Positions 55,607 to 63,283 of a stretch of 64,000 bases of DNA are shown here, piece by piece; within the stretch, counting starts at the first letter, position 1; every line of letters begins with the position of its first letter. The notes under the pieces are model-generated. The model did no database searches and had not been told where the DNA came from. It was given only the letters and a program-made list of their open reading frames with translations. Both the position numbers and the translations under genes were made by a program. The stretch spans positions 1 through 64,000 of the forward strand of contig CANNZV010001468.1 of NCBI GenBank assembly GCA_947561585.1, read 5' to 3'. The DNA comes from Caprella mutica. Lineage: Eukaryota > Arthropoda > Malacostraca > Amphipoda > Caprellidae.

Positions 55607-56020
55607 ATGAAAGGAAAAGTGTTAACTGATAAAGCAATGCCACTCGGCAATTATCCACATATCAAAAGGGTAGGAGACTTCCTTTATATTTCTGGAACGA
55701 GTAGCCGCCGTCCTGACAATACTCATATTGGTGCAGAGCAAGATGAAAATGGAGAATGGCACTTAGATATCAAGAAACAAACAAAAGCAGTCATTGAAAA
55801 TATAGGTTCGTACCTAAAAAGTGTAGATGCGGATTTATCAGATGTAATTGATATTACCACCTTCTTGGTAGATATGAAAGACTTTAAAGGATACAATGAA
55901 GTGTATGGAACCTTCTTCGACCACACCGGCCCAACTCGAACTACGGTAGCTGCACATCAGTTACCTCATCCTAATTTGTTAATTGAAATAAAAGCAGTTG
56001 CCTATAAACCAATTGCCTAA
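55607..56020 (+). CDS. RidA family protein, probable 2-aminomuconate deaminase
   Basis: The 137-residue single-domain YjgF/YER057c/UK114 protein contains [37 protein letters not shown] and the C-terminal [20 protein letters not shown]. The family includes imine/enamine deaminases; in tryptophan and aminophenol catabolic clusters this subgroup (with the [10 protein letters not shown] motif) hydrolyses 2-aminomuconate to 4-oxalocrotonate and ammonia (AmnD/NbaF role). Placement after kmo supports that role rather than general RidA activity. Likely a homotrimer. Confidence 0.85.
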   Translation: MKGKVLTDKAMPLGNYPHIKRVGDFLYISGTSSRRPDNTHIGAEQDENGEWHLDIKKQTKAVIENIGSYLKSVDADLSDVIDITTFLVDMKDFKGYNEVYGTFFDHTGPTRTTVAAHQLPHPNLLIEIKAVAYKPIA

Positions 56021-56073
56021 ATCAAAATTTACTTTGCTTAAACTTGTTTAACCTAAAAAAGAATGGTGTTCTC

Positions 56074-56081
56074 TATCTTTG
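56074..56081 (+). promoter_or_regulatory. Candidate -7 box for the MoxR gene
   Basis: TATCTTTG fits TAnnTTTG. It overlaps the longer possible ATG at 56079 and therefore supports the start at 56118. Confidence 0.4.
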
Positions 56082-56117
56082 TGTTTTAATTTTATAAAAA
56101 ATATAAATAAAAAAATA

Positions 56118-57017
56118 ATGGCGATAACAAAAATGTGGACAGGTTCAGATAAATATATTTGTGATAAAGAATTAGCGCAAGCATTCCACATGGCAAGAGT
56201 TATAGGGATGCCTTTATTGATAGAAGGAGAACCAGGTACAGGGAAAACAGAATTGCCACTTCAATTTGCAAAGGATATGGGATTAGATTTACATGTTTAT
56301 CCTGTAGGTTCCAAAAGTTCAGTTGAGCAGTTTGTAGCTAAATTCGATCATGTAAAATATCTTAGAGACTCTCAAGTTGAAATTTTAAATGCACAAAGAG
56401 AAGAAAAAGGTCTTGAGAAGAAATTAAGTACAGGTGGCCGAAATACAGAGCAACTTCAAGACTATGTAAACAAAGGTCCTGCTGCTAAAGCTTTTTCATC
56501 ACCTAATTCAGTTTTATTGATTGATGAAATAGACAAAGCACCACGGGAGTTTCCAAATGATTTGTTATATGCGTTAAGTCATCGAAAATTTGTGATGCCT
56601 GAAAGTGGAGAGGTGATTGAAATAAGTGAGGAAGATATGCCTGCGATTGTTATCACGAGTAATCGAGAGCAAGAATTGCCAACCGCATTTAAAGGGAGAT
56701 GTGTTTATCATTATATTTCATTTCCAACTCAAGAAACAATGCATGAGATTGTTCAAAAACATTTTCCAAAAATGGATGATGAACTACAAGGAAAATGCAT
56801 TTCATTATTTTATCAAATGCGAAGTCTTGGACTTGAACGTGCTCCAGCAACACGTGAATTATTAAGTTGGATAAAATATTTAGAGTCTTTTGAAAAAGCA
56901 GAAGCATTGACCAAAGTAGAAAAAGTAGAAGGAATGGGTGTTTTGATAAAAAATCAAAATGATATGGATAAGGTGAAAGCTAGTTTTCGGAAAGCAGGAC
57001 GAAGTGGAATGAATTAG
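56118..57017 (+). CDS. MoxR family AAA+ ATPase
   Basis: The start MAITKMWTGSDKY at 56118 is preferred over ATG 56079 because a -7 box overlaps the latter. The 299-residue protein has Walker A GEPGTGKTEL (about 39-48), Walker B VLLIDEIDKA (about 135-144), sensor 1 IVITSNREQELP (about 179-190) and an arginine finger region around FKGRCVYHY. The sensor and lid match MoxR/APE2220-type ATPases that work with VWA-domain proteins as chaperones or metal-insertion factors. Its likely partner is the CoxE-like VWA protein at 57998, with only a convergent barrel gene between. Confidence 0.9.
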   Translation: MAITKMWTGSDKYICDKELAQAFHMARVIGMPLLIEGEPGTGKTELPLQFAKDMGLDLHVYPVGSKSSVEQFVAKFDHVKYLRDSQVEILNAQREEKGLEKKLSTGGRNTEQLQDYVNKGPAAKAFSSPNSVLLIDEIDKAPREFPNDLLYALSHRKFVMPESGEVIEISEEDMPAIVITSNREQELPTAFKGRCVYHYISFPTQETMHEIVQKHFPKMDDELQGKCISLFYQMRSLGLERAPATRELLSWIKYLESFEKAEALTKVEKVEGMGVLIKNQNDMDKVKASFRKAGRSGMN

Positions 57018-57042
57018 TCGGAATCGTTGTATGTTAAATACA

Positions 57043-57083
57043 AAAAAAGAGTTGTAAAGATTTTTACTTTACAACTCTTTTTT
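57043..57083. terminator. Bidirectional terminator
   Basis: AAAAAAAGAGTTGTAAAG (57043-57060) and CTTTACAACTCTTTTTT (57067-57083) form a stem with T runs on both strands. It ends the MoxR gene and the opposing barrel gene. Confidence 0.88.
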
Positions 57084-57107
57084 ATTTTAAATAGAAGCTA
57101 GGCTAAA

Positions 57108-57725
57108 TTAGAACATGTAACCTACGCCTATTTGGAATCCTTTGTTTTTAGTTTTAAAATTATCAAGATCAACTTCTGATAAGCTTGTTAATCCTAAAAC
57201 ATATCGTAAGTCAACAAAGATTTTTCCAATATTGACACCACCACCAACACTTAAACCAACTTCAGTTCTGTTAAAACCGTCATCGTCATTAAATTCAATA
57301 TCTGTAGTAGTACAATCACCACCAATACAATCTTCACTTTTTCCACTAAGTGCAAAACCAATAGATGGACCTGCTAAAACGTATCCTGCAATATTGCCTT
57401 CACCGAATCTATACTTAGCATGAATAGGCACTTCAAGATAATTTAAGTTCAATTTAGTTTCATCAGCTGATTCCCCAAATTTAAATCCTTTTTGGATAAA
57501 GTGAACTTCTGGTTGCACGCTAAAAGTTTCTGTAATTCCAAAATTTGCAAGCCCCGCAATCGTTACACCAATTTTACTATCAGGACTTATGCTTACTCCA
57601 TCTGAACTAAAAGTAACATTAGCAATGTTAACACCAGCTCTCACTCCAAATTTTGCTTGTGCATTAATATTGGTTGCAAAACCTAGAATCAGTAGGGCGT
57701 AGAAAAATTTCATTAAGTTTTTCAT
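57108..57725 (-). CDS. PorT-family outer-membrane beta-barrel protein
   Basis: The 205-residue protein has a signal peptide (about 1-23, ATNINAQ). Eight amphipathic strands can be outlined: FGVRAGVNIANVTF, IGVTIAGLANFGITETF, VQPEVHFIQKGFKF, LNYLEVPIHAKYRF, AGYVLAGPSIGFALSG, RTEVGLSVGGGVNI, FVDLRYVLGLTSLS and a last strand GFQIGVGYMF ending in Phe, the usual barrel-insertion signal. This is the PorT/OMP_b-brl_2 type. It may be a porin-like or structural barrel. It interrupts the MoxR-VWA pair in convergent orientation to MoxR. Confidence 0.88.
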   Translation of the reverse strand: MKNLMKFFYALLILGFATNINAQAKFGVRAGVNIANVTFSSDGVSISPDSKIGVTIAGLANFGITETFSVQPEVHFIQKGFKFGESADETKLNLNYLEVPIHAKYRFGEGNIAGYVLAGPSIGFALSGKSEDCIGGDCTTTDIEFNDDDGFNRTEVGLSVGGGVNIGKIFVDLRYVLGLTSLSEVDLDNFKTKNKGFQIGVGYMF

Positions 57726-57997
57726 AAATAATTTTTTTGTTAAAAAATGAGAATAAATAAGGAGGCAAGATAGTAAAATAACTTATGCTTCATTAATTTT
57801 ACAAATTAAAATAGACCAACAATTCTTATTCTTTATAAACAAATAATTGAATTTAAACGTTTTGATTATAATGTTTTTATTAAGTAGAAATCATGATAAA
57901 ATATTGATTTTCAATTGATTATATTGGTTTAACGGATGTTTTAATAAGTATAGTTATCTTTATTATATCTATATAACTTTTTACAAATTCCATTTCT

Positions 57998-59332
57998 ATG
58001 TTTGATACTTTACCACATACTTTCCGAAAGCATAAACTTTCAGCAGATGTACGGACATTGTTACAATTGCGTCGGGCAATGGAGAAAGGCTTAGTACGTA
58101 CTTTAGGAGATTTGTTCTATGTACTCAAAGGATTGGTGACTACTGCTCCTACAGAAATTGGTCCTTTTTCTCAAGCATTTTATGAGCATTTTCTTTCTAT
58201 GGATATTCGGAAAGGCGAGCCTCTTGAGGATGCCGTAATCCGATCAGAAGCATTTAGAGGATGGAAAGAAAATTTTACAGACGAGGAATTAAAAGATATT
58301 CCAACATTGGAATTAGTCGATAAGTTTTTGGATGAAATTCATATGACGACTTATGATATTGAAAAAATCCTATCAGGTAAAGATATCTTAAAAAAGGATA
58401 ATCCAGAGATGGAAGATACAGATGGAAATGATGGCGGAGAAAGCCAAAATACAGAACGGACGCTTGATCGTCTTGCTGATTATCGTGATGTTCCTTTAGA
58501 TGAGTTATTGCGAAGAATGAGAGAAGTAGCCAAGCAACAGAGAGGAAAACATTCAGGAGGAGATCATTGGATAGGAAGCGGAGGAGTCTCTCCTTATGGA
58601 AATGGAGGAGCTGCTGCGGGTGGAATTCGAGTAGGTGGTGCTGGTGGAGGAAAAATGGCAAGAGCCGCAGTTAATAGCAGAGAATTTTATCCAGTCGATA
58701 CAAAATCAATTTTAAAAGATGATAATATTGATGCTGCATTGGCTGCATTAAAAGGGATCGAAGAAGGGACTTCACAGATTGAACTGGATATTCCAAAAAC
58801 AATTACAGAAGGACTCAAACAAGGTGGAATATTCTTACCTCATGAAAAAGAAAAAGTTGAACAAAAATTACAAGTTATATTAATGATAGATAATGGAGGA
58901 TGGTCGATGTCTCCCTATGTACAGAATGTACGGAAGTTATTTTCCAAAATGAAAACTAGATTTGCACATGACTTAAAGACTTATTATTTTCATAACAGTA
59001 TTTATGGAGGATTGTACTCAGATGCTGCTCGATGGAAGTTTGTACCGATTGATAAAATTGTGCGTCATGATAAAAATTACTCCGTATTTGTAATCGGAGA
59101 TGCAGATATGGCTCCTTATGAATTGAGTCGTGCTAGTCAGGATTCGTGGCAACAATTGGCAGATCATTTTCAAAGAATGGCTTGGTTGAATCCTATGCGA
59201 GAATCGATTTGGCACACGTCGATGACCTGTTCTGTACTGATGCGAATGTTTCCAATGTTTGGCTTGACGCCTGACGGAATTGAAGAAGCTGTTTTGGAAA
59301 TGAATCGTCGACGGAAATTTGGACAAGGGTAA
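57998..59332 (+). CDS. CoxE-like VWA domain protein
   Basis: The 444-residue cytoplasmic protein has an N-terminal helical part (about 1-120; TFRKHKLSADVRTLLQLRRA), a Gly-rich disordered linker (about 140-225; GGDHWIGSGGVSPYGNGG) and a C-terminal von Willebrand A domain (about 290-440). The MIDAS reads LMIDNGGWSMSPY, with Gly where canonical DxSxS has the first Ser, and VFVIGDADMAPYE supplies the later Asp. The C-terminal NPMRESIWHTSMTCSVL stretch resembles CoxE/YehP-type proteins. With the MoxR ATPase at 56118 it likely forms a MoxR-VWA pair used for metal insertion or protein remodelling; the client is unknown. Confidence 0.87.
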   Translation: MFDTLPHTFRKHKLSADVRTLLQLRRAMEKGLVRTLGDLFYVLKGLVTTAPTEIGPFSQAFYEHFLSMDIRKGEPLEDAVIRSEAFRGWKENFTDEELKDIPTLELVDKFLDEIHMTTYDIEKILSGKDILKKDNPEMEDTDGNDGGESQNTERTLDRLADYRDVPLDELLRRMREVAKQQRGKHSGGDHWIGSGGVSPYGNGGAAAGGIRVGGAGGGKMARAAVNSREFYPVDTKSILKDDNIDAALAALKGIEEGTSQIELDIPKTITEGLKQGGIFLPHEKEKVEQKLQVILMIDNGGWSMSPYVQNVRKLFSKMKTRFAHDLKTYYFHNSIYGGLYSDAARWKFVPIDKIVRHDKNYSVFVIGDADMAPYELSRASQDSWQQLADHFQRMAWLNPMRESIWHTSMTCSVLMRMFPMFGLTPDGIEEAVLEMNRRRKFGQG

Positions 59333-59736
59333 ATTTAAACGTCCTAATTATTAGATCGGTTATTGAGCAAACGTATCAAAATAAGAAATTCCCTTAAAAC
59401 TCAATTATCGAACACAGAGACACAGAGACACAGAGACACAGAGACACAGAGACACAGAGACACAGAGACACAGAGAATCAGAGAATCAGAGAATCAGAGA
59501 ATCAGAGATTTTATATTTTTTTTATGAAAAAATCTCTGCGCTTCCCCGTCTCTGCGTTCAATCTATTATTCCAATGTGATAATTCGGTATAATTTTAATA
59601 AAATAATATTGATGCGTTTTCCCTAGATCGGTTACATAAAATGCTGATAATCAATAATTTATTATATCTTGCCAAATAAATTCGATAGTTGCATTTTTCT
59701 GGAAATAAAAAACATCAATTACGATTAACTAAAAAT
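59333..59736. other. Gene-free interval with an octamer microsatellite
   Basis: It contains the CACAGAGA/ATCAGAGA array at 59413-59508 and a complementary TCTCTGCG-rich stretch at 59532-59556. The remainder is AT-rich leader of the CotH-like gene. Confidence 0.6.
59413..59508. repeat. Octamer microsatellite, 12 units
   Basis: Eight exact CACAGAGA units (59413-59476) are followed by four exact ATCAGAGA units (59477-59508). Downstream AATCTCTGCGCTTCCCCGTC (59531-59550) with TCTGCGTTC is complementary to the CAGAGA register, so a stem is possible. Confidence 0.97.
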
Positions 59737-60903
59737 ATGACCTTCTTTAGGAAAAATAAAATTCATATAAATCCTTTCAATGTCATGGATGTTGAAAGGA
59801 TTTTTGGATTTAATATTTTCAAATACCTGTTAATATTAGGATTGATTTTTTTGTTGATGCCATCACTTTCTGCACAAGGACTTTTTGGGAAAAAAGAAAA
59901 AAGAAAGCCGAGTATTTTTGATATGATGTATCAAAAAAAGATACTAAAAGTGAATTTAGTATTTAATGTGGAAGAAATGATTAATGATAGAAAAAGTGAT
60001 GAGGAGCATGAAGCATCAATGATCTTTGAGGATAAAAAAGGAAACCTACAGAATTGGGATATTAAAATAAAAGTAAGAGGAGTTTATCGAAGATATAATT
60101 GTTCTGAAATGCCTCCGCTTAAATTGAATTTTAAAAAATCAGATTTAGAGAAAGCGGGGTTAAGTAAATTTGATGATTATAAAATTGTTACCCATTGTGT
60201 TATGGATGAGAATTTGGCTAGAAGATTAATCCTTAAAGAATATCTCGCCTATAAATATTATCATGCACTAACTTCTGAAAGTTTTAGGGTACAACTCTTA
60301 CAAATTAATTATTTGGATGCAAAAACCGGAATCATTCAGCAGCATCTAGGATTTATTATTGAGGATTTTGGAGAATTAAGAGATCGAATTGGTGCGAGTA
60401 AAATTCCTAAAATATTCGGGATTTCCCCAAGCCAGAAAGAAAAACTTAACAAAGAACAATTTCAGTTGATGTCCTTTTTTCAGTATATGATTGGCAATAC
60501 AGATTGGAGTATTGAATCAATTCGAAATGTGAAGATTTGTGAAAAAGATGGGAAATGGTTAGCGATACCTTATGATTTTGATTTTTCAGGATTAGTGGAA
60601 GCGCCATATGCAATGGTGAGTCCAGATCACGGCGAAAGAACAATACGTGATAGAACTTTTTTAGGATTCAATCCTATGGAAGTACGTCTGGATAAGGCCA
60701 ATAAATTATTTATTAAAAAGAGGAGAAAATTTAATCGGATAACTAGAAAAACAAAAGGCTTATCACGAATTGACCGAAAAAATATAAAACAATACTTAGA
60801 TTCGTTTTATGATGGCTTAAATTTTATTTACGTAAAAAAGAGAGATTTGCTAAGAAAACAATATACGCCGGACAATAAAAACCAACAAGAAAACAACCGT
60901 TAA
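59737..60903 (+). CDS. Exported CotH-kinase-like protein
   Basis: The 388-residue protein (ATG 59737; an internal ATG 59785 MDVERIFGFNIFKYLLILGL is an alternative) has a hydrophobic signal segment (about 25-45) ending PSLSAQ. The catalytic-like motifs resemble the CotH atypical protein kinases: an early LQNWDIKIKVRGVYRRYNC (substitute for the nucleotide loop), MIGNTDWSIESIRNVKI (about 258-274; Asn/Asp like the catalytic loop) and WLAIPYDFDFSGLVEAPYA (metal-binding DFD). CotH kinases phosphorylate exported proteins in bacteria and fungi; the family assignment is inference from these motifs. Overlaps the small minus-strand gene at 60850 by 54 bases. Confidence 0.65.
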   Translation: MTFFRKNKIHINPFNVMDVERIFGFNIFKYLLILGLIFLLMPSLSAQGLFGKKEKRKPSIFDMMYQKKILKVNLVFNVEEMINDRKSDEEHEASMIFEDKKGNLQNWDIKIKVRGVYRRYNCSEMPPLKLNFKKSDLEKAGLSKFDDYKIVTHCVMDENLARRLILKEYLAYKYYHALTSESFRVQLLQINYLDAKTGIIQQHLGFIIEDFGELRDRIGASKIPKIFGISPSQKEKLNKEQFQLMSFFQYMIGNTDWSIESIRNVKICEKDGKWLAIPYDFDFSGLVEAPYAMVSPDHGERTIRDRTFLGFNPMEVRLDKANKLFIKKRRKFNRITRKTKGLSRIDRKNIKQYLDSFYDGLNFIYVKKRDLLRKQYTPDNKNQQENNR

Positions 60904-61023
60904 AATAAAACCGATTAACCACCAATCATCATTTAAATGTCCAATGTCAGCTACCAACTTCTTTCCCATATAGCCAACAAAGGCTAATAAAAATGTAAAT
61001 CCTAGTATTCTTTTAAAATTCAT
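60850..61023 (-). CDS. Small two-TM membrane protein
   Basis: The 57-residue protein from MNFKRILGFTFLLAFVGYMG (start 61023; an earlier ATG at 61044 is possible) has two hydrophobic segments (about 7-19 and 35-52, WWLIGFILTVVFLLVFIV) joined by a short polar loop. Its 3' end overlaps the end of the CotH-like gene by 54 bases in convergent orientation. The two-TM layout is typical of small membrane proteins. No family recognised. Confidence 0.55.
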   Translation of the reverse strand: MNFKRILGFTFLLAFVGYMGKKLVADIGHLNDDWWLIGFILTVVFLLVFIVRRILFS

Positions 61024-61182
61024 TTGTAAAATTCTTAGTTTCAAAAAGACTGCAATTTAGGAGGCTTTTTTATCTTAAGCAATAGAAAACCATTCCAAGA
61101 GTCTTTTTGAAAACATTTATGATAATTTCCAAGAAACAAGAACATCTCTTTGGAAGTACCGTTCAATTGAAAAAAACTTTTA

Positions 61183-61190
61183 TACTTTTG
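61183..61190 (+). promoter_or_regulatory. Candidate -7 box for the DUF3467 gene
   Basis: TACTTTTG fits TAnnTTTG, 34 bases before ATG 61224. A TTG lies 13 bases upstream, closer than usual. Confidence 0.4.
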
Positions 61191-61223
61191 CAAATCTTAT
61201 TTAAAAATTAAAATAATATTGAA

Positions 61224-61538
61224 ATGCCAGAAAATAAAAAAAAACAGAATCAACTAAATATCGAGTTACCTGAAGAAGTAGCGGAAGGAATTTATTCTAA
61301 TTTGGCAATTATTTCTCATTCCAATTCAGAATTTGTAGTAGATTTTATTCGATTAGTTCCCAATGTGCCTAAAGCCAAAGTGAAATCTCGAATTATTTTG
61401 ACACCTCAACATGCTAAAAGATTGATGCGGGCAATGGTGGATAATGTAAAAAAATTCGAAGCTCAACATGGAATTATTGAAGAGCCAGAACAGCAATACC
61501 CTCCTATGAATTTTAATACTCCTAAAGCACAGGCTTAG
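61224..61538 (+). CDS. DUF3467 domain-containing protein
   Basis: The 104-residue protein matches DUF3467: LNIELPEEVAEGIYSNLAII, SNSEFVVDFIRLVPNVPKAK, VKSRIILTPQHAKRLMRAMV and a tail KKFEAQHGIIEEPEQQYPPM. It is small, soluble and common in Bacteroidota; its role is unknown. A -7 box lies upstream. A hairpin follows at 61564-61641 before the opposing DUF389 gene. Confidence 0.9.
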   Translation: MPENKKKQNQLNIELPEEVAEGIYSNLAIISHSNSEFVVDFIRLVPNVPKAKVKSRIILTPQHAKRLMRAMVDNVKKFEAQHGIIEEPEQQYPPMNFNTPKAQA

Positions 61539-61563
61539 GAAAGTATAAGAATGGATATTCTGG

Positions 61564-61641
61564 GTAAATTATCGAACCATGGTCACGTCACTTTACGAAC
61601 GATAAAGATTATATGAATCAGACCATTGTTCGATAATTTCC
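61564..61641. repeat. Hairpin between convergent genes
   Basis: GTAAATTATCGAACCATGGTC (61564-61584) pairs with GACCATTGTTCGATAATTTCC (61621-61641) with few mismatches around a 36-base loop. Confidence 0.8.
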
Positions 61642-61645
61642 AATC

Positions 61646-63079
61646 CTATCTCGGGTAAGAAATTGAAACCGAATCGACATCCATAACATCATACACCCAT
61701 TCTTTTAATCGGTTTTCTTTTTCTAATCTTATCTTCTTGTTTTTATAAGTTTTTTCATTCCATTTTAAAACTAAGGCCGCAGGATTCTTTTCATATTTAG
61801 GATAGAACTTGATGTCTCGCAAATTAGGAAAAGCAGATTGAGCTATAAATTTAAAATACTTATTAAGTTCGTTTTGATTTTCTAATTTTAAATTTTTAAT
61901 GGTATTCTTCAGAGAGTCAACTTCTTGTTCAAGTTGGGAGACATCGTTTTGAACAAACGAAATATTCCTTTCATTTTTATCTCCAATTTCTTTTAACCTT
62001 TTTTCACTTGGGTAATTAAAATTTAATTTTCCTTTAATCACATTATATGGAGGAGACTGTAATACAAGATTCAAACTATCACAATGAGACTTATTAAGTG
62101 TTTGCAATAAATCTACCTCCACAACAAAAGAATCACTTTGTATATTTTTATCAATATCAAACTCTACTAATTTATAATTAGCCAATTCGTTTTTAATAAA
62201 ATTATTAATGCTTTTTCGGTTTTTATTTTCAGAAATAATATTGATCGTCGTATAAATACTTACGCCTAAAAGAATGGCACTTGTGATATATAACAAAAGT
62301 TTAGACCTTCTTTCTTCTTTTACAGAAGTAAATAACCGAGCAGGAAATCCCATTAATTGAACAATCATATAAGTCGCCAATGCAACTAAGGTAGCATTCA
62401 GAAAAAATAAGAAAAATGAATTCCAAATCACGTTAATGAATTTCAAATTTTCTTCGGTAGTATGTTCAGGAAGATTAAAAATAAGATGAGTCAAACCATA
62501 TCCAGTAACACATAGTGGCGGCATCAATGCGGTTGCAATAGCAACACCCGGTATGGCATTGGATTTATCTTTTCGAGAACTAGAAATGATACCTGCTAAT
62601 CCTCCAATCAATGCAACCATCGCATCCAAAATACTTGGACTTGTTCGACCTTTTATTTCATTGGTAAAGCCTCCTCCAATTTCAAAAAATCCACTAATAA
62701 AAAAATATAACATACTTGTAAACAAAGCGATCCCGATTGCAATCAAAAGATGTTTTCCAGAAACAATCAAAGTCTGACGATCATTAATTCCTATTCCTAA
62801 TCCAATCCCCAAAATAGGTGCCATCAATGGCGAAATCAACATCGCACCTATGATGACTGCGGGAGAATTTAAATCCAAACCTAGCGATGCAATGAAAATA
62901 GAACACATCAAAAGCCATGCGTTCGCCCCTTTCATTTCTTTATTACTTTTGATATTAATGATGGTCCCTTCTCGGTCGAGGCCATCTTTTAAGTCGATAA
63001 GATCATGAAAGAAATCCCAAGCTTTATCAAGGAAATTTTTATGCGTTTCTAGGGTTTTTTTAATAGGATTTTCTGGCAT
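61646..63079 (-). CDS. DUF389 family membrane protein
   Basis: The start is placed at MPENPIKKTLETHKNF (63079); an upstream ATG at 63121 is less likely. The 477-residue protein has about six TM helices (about 55-290) within the DUF389 core, including the conserved LNSPAVIIGAMLISPLMAPI and AIATALMPPLCVTGYGL motifs, and a C-terminal soluble part of about 190 residues with coiled-coil (LEQEVDSLKNTIKNLKLENQ). DUF389 (TIGR00341-related) proteins are integral membrane proteins of unknown substrate. It is separated from the HtrA gene by a 204-base divergent interval. Confidence 0.9.
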   Translation of the reverse strand: MPENPIKKTLETHKNFLDKAWDFFHDLIDLKDGLDREGTIINIKSNKEMKGANAWLLMCSIFIASLGLDLNSPAVIIGAMLISPLMAPILGIGLGIGINDRQTLIVSGKHLLIAIGIALFTSMLYFFISGFFEIGGGFTNEIKGRTSPSILDAMVALIGGLAGIISSSRKDKSNAIPGVAIATALMPPLCVTGYGLTHLIFNLPEHTTEENLKFINVIWNSFFLFFLNATLVALATYMIVQLMGFPARLFTSVKEERRSKLLLYITSAILLGVSIYTTINIISENKNRKSINNFIKNELANYKLVEFDIDKNIQSDSFVVEVDLLQTLNKSHCDSLNLVLQSPPYNVIKGKLNFNYPSEKRLKEIGDKNERNISFVQNDVSQLEQEVDSLKNTIKNLKLENQNELNKYFKFIAQSAFPNLRDIKFYPKYEKNPAALVLKWNEKTYKNKKIRLEKENRLKEWVYDVMDVDSVSISYPR

Positions 63080-63283
63080 TGTGATTCTGTTAAAATAAAA
63101 GCATTTATTAATTTCCGCCAAGATAATAAAATCACTTTCAAAAATGTTGATTATCTATTAATTTTGCATTGCTAAAAAAAGTGAAAAAGATATTCTTAGA
63201 TTCCTTTTTTGAAAAAGAAAACAGGAAAAAAGAACCACCCTAAAAACTGTTTTAAGCTAAACATAATTTAAAAATACAATACT

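Noticed and set aside
56118..57017. AAA+ ATPase as the missing McrB partner of the McrC at 17056
   Set aside because: Sensor region and lid are MoxR-type, no McrB NTxD motif or methyl-binding domain is present, and it is 38 kb away next to its VWA partner.
59413..59508. Possible CRISPR or minisatellite-coded peptide
   Set aside because: Octamers have no spacers; the frame gives no sensible protein.
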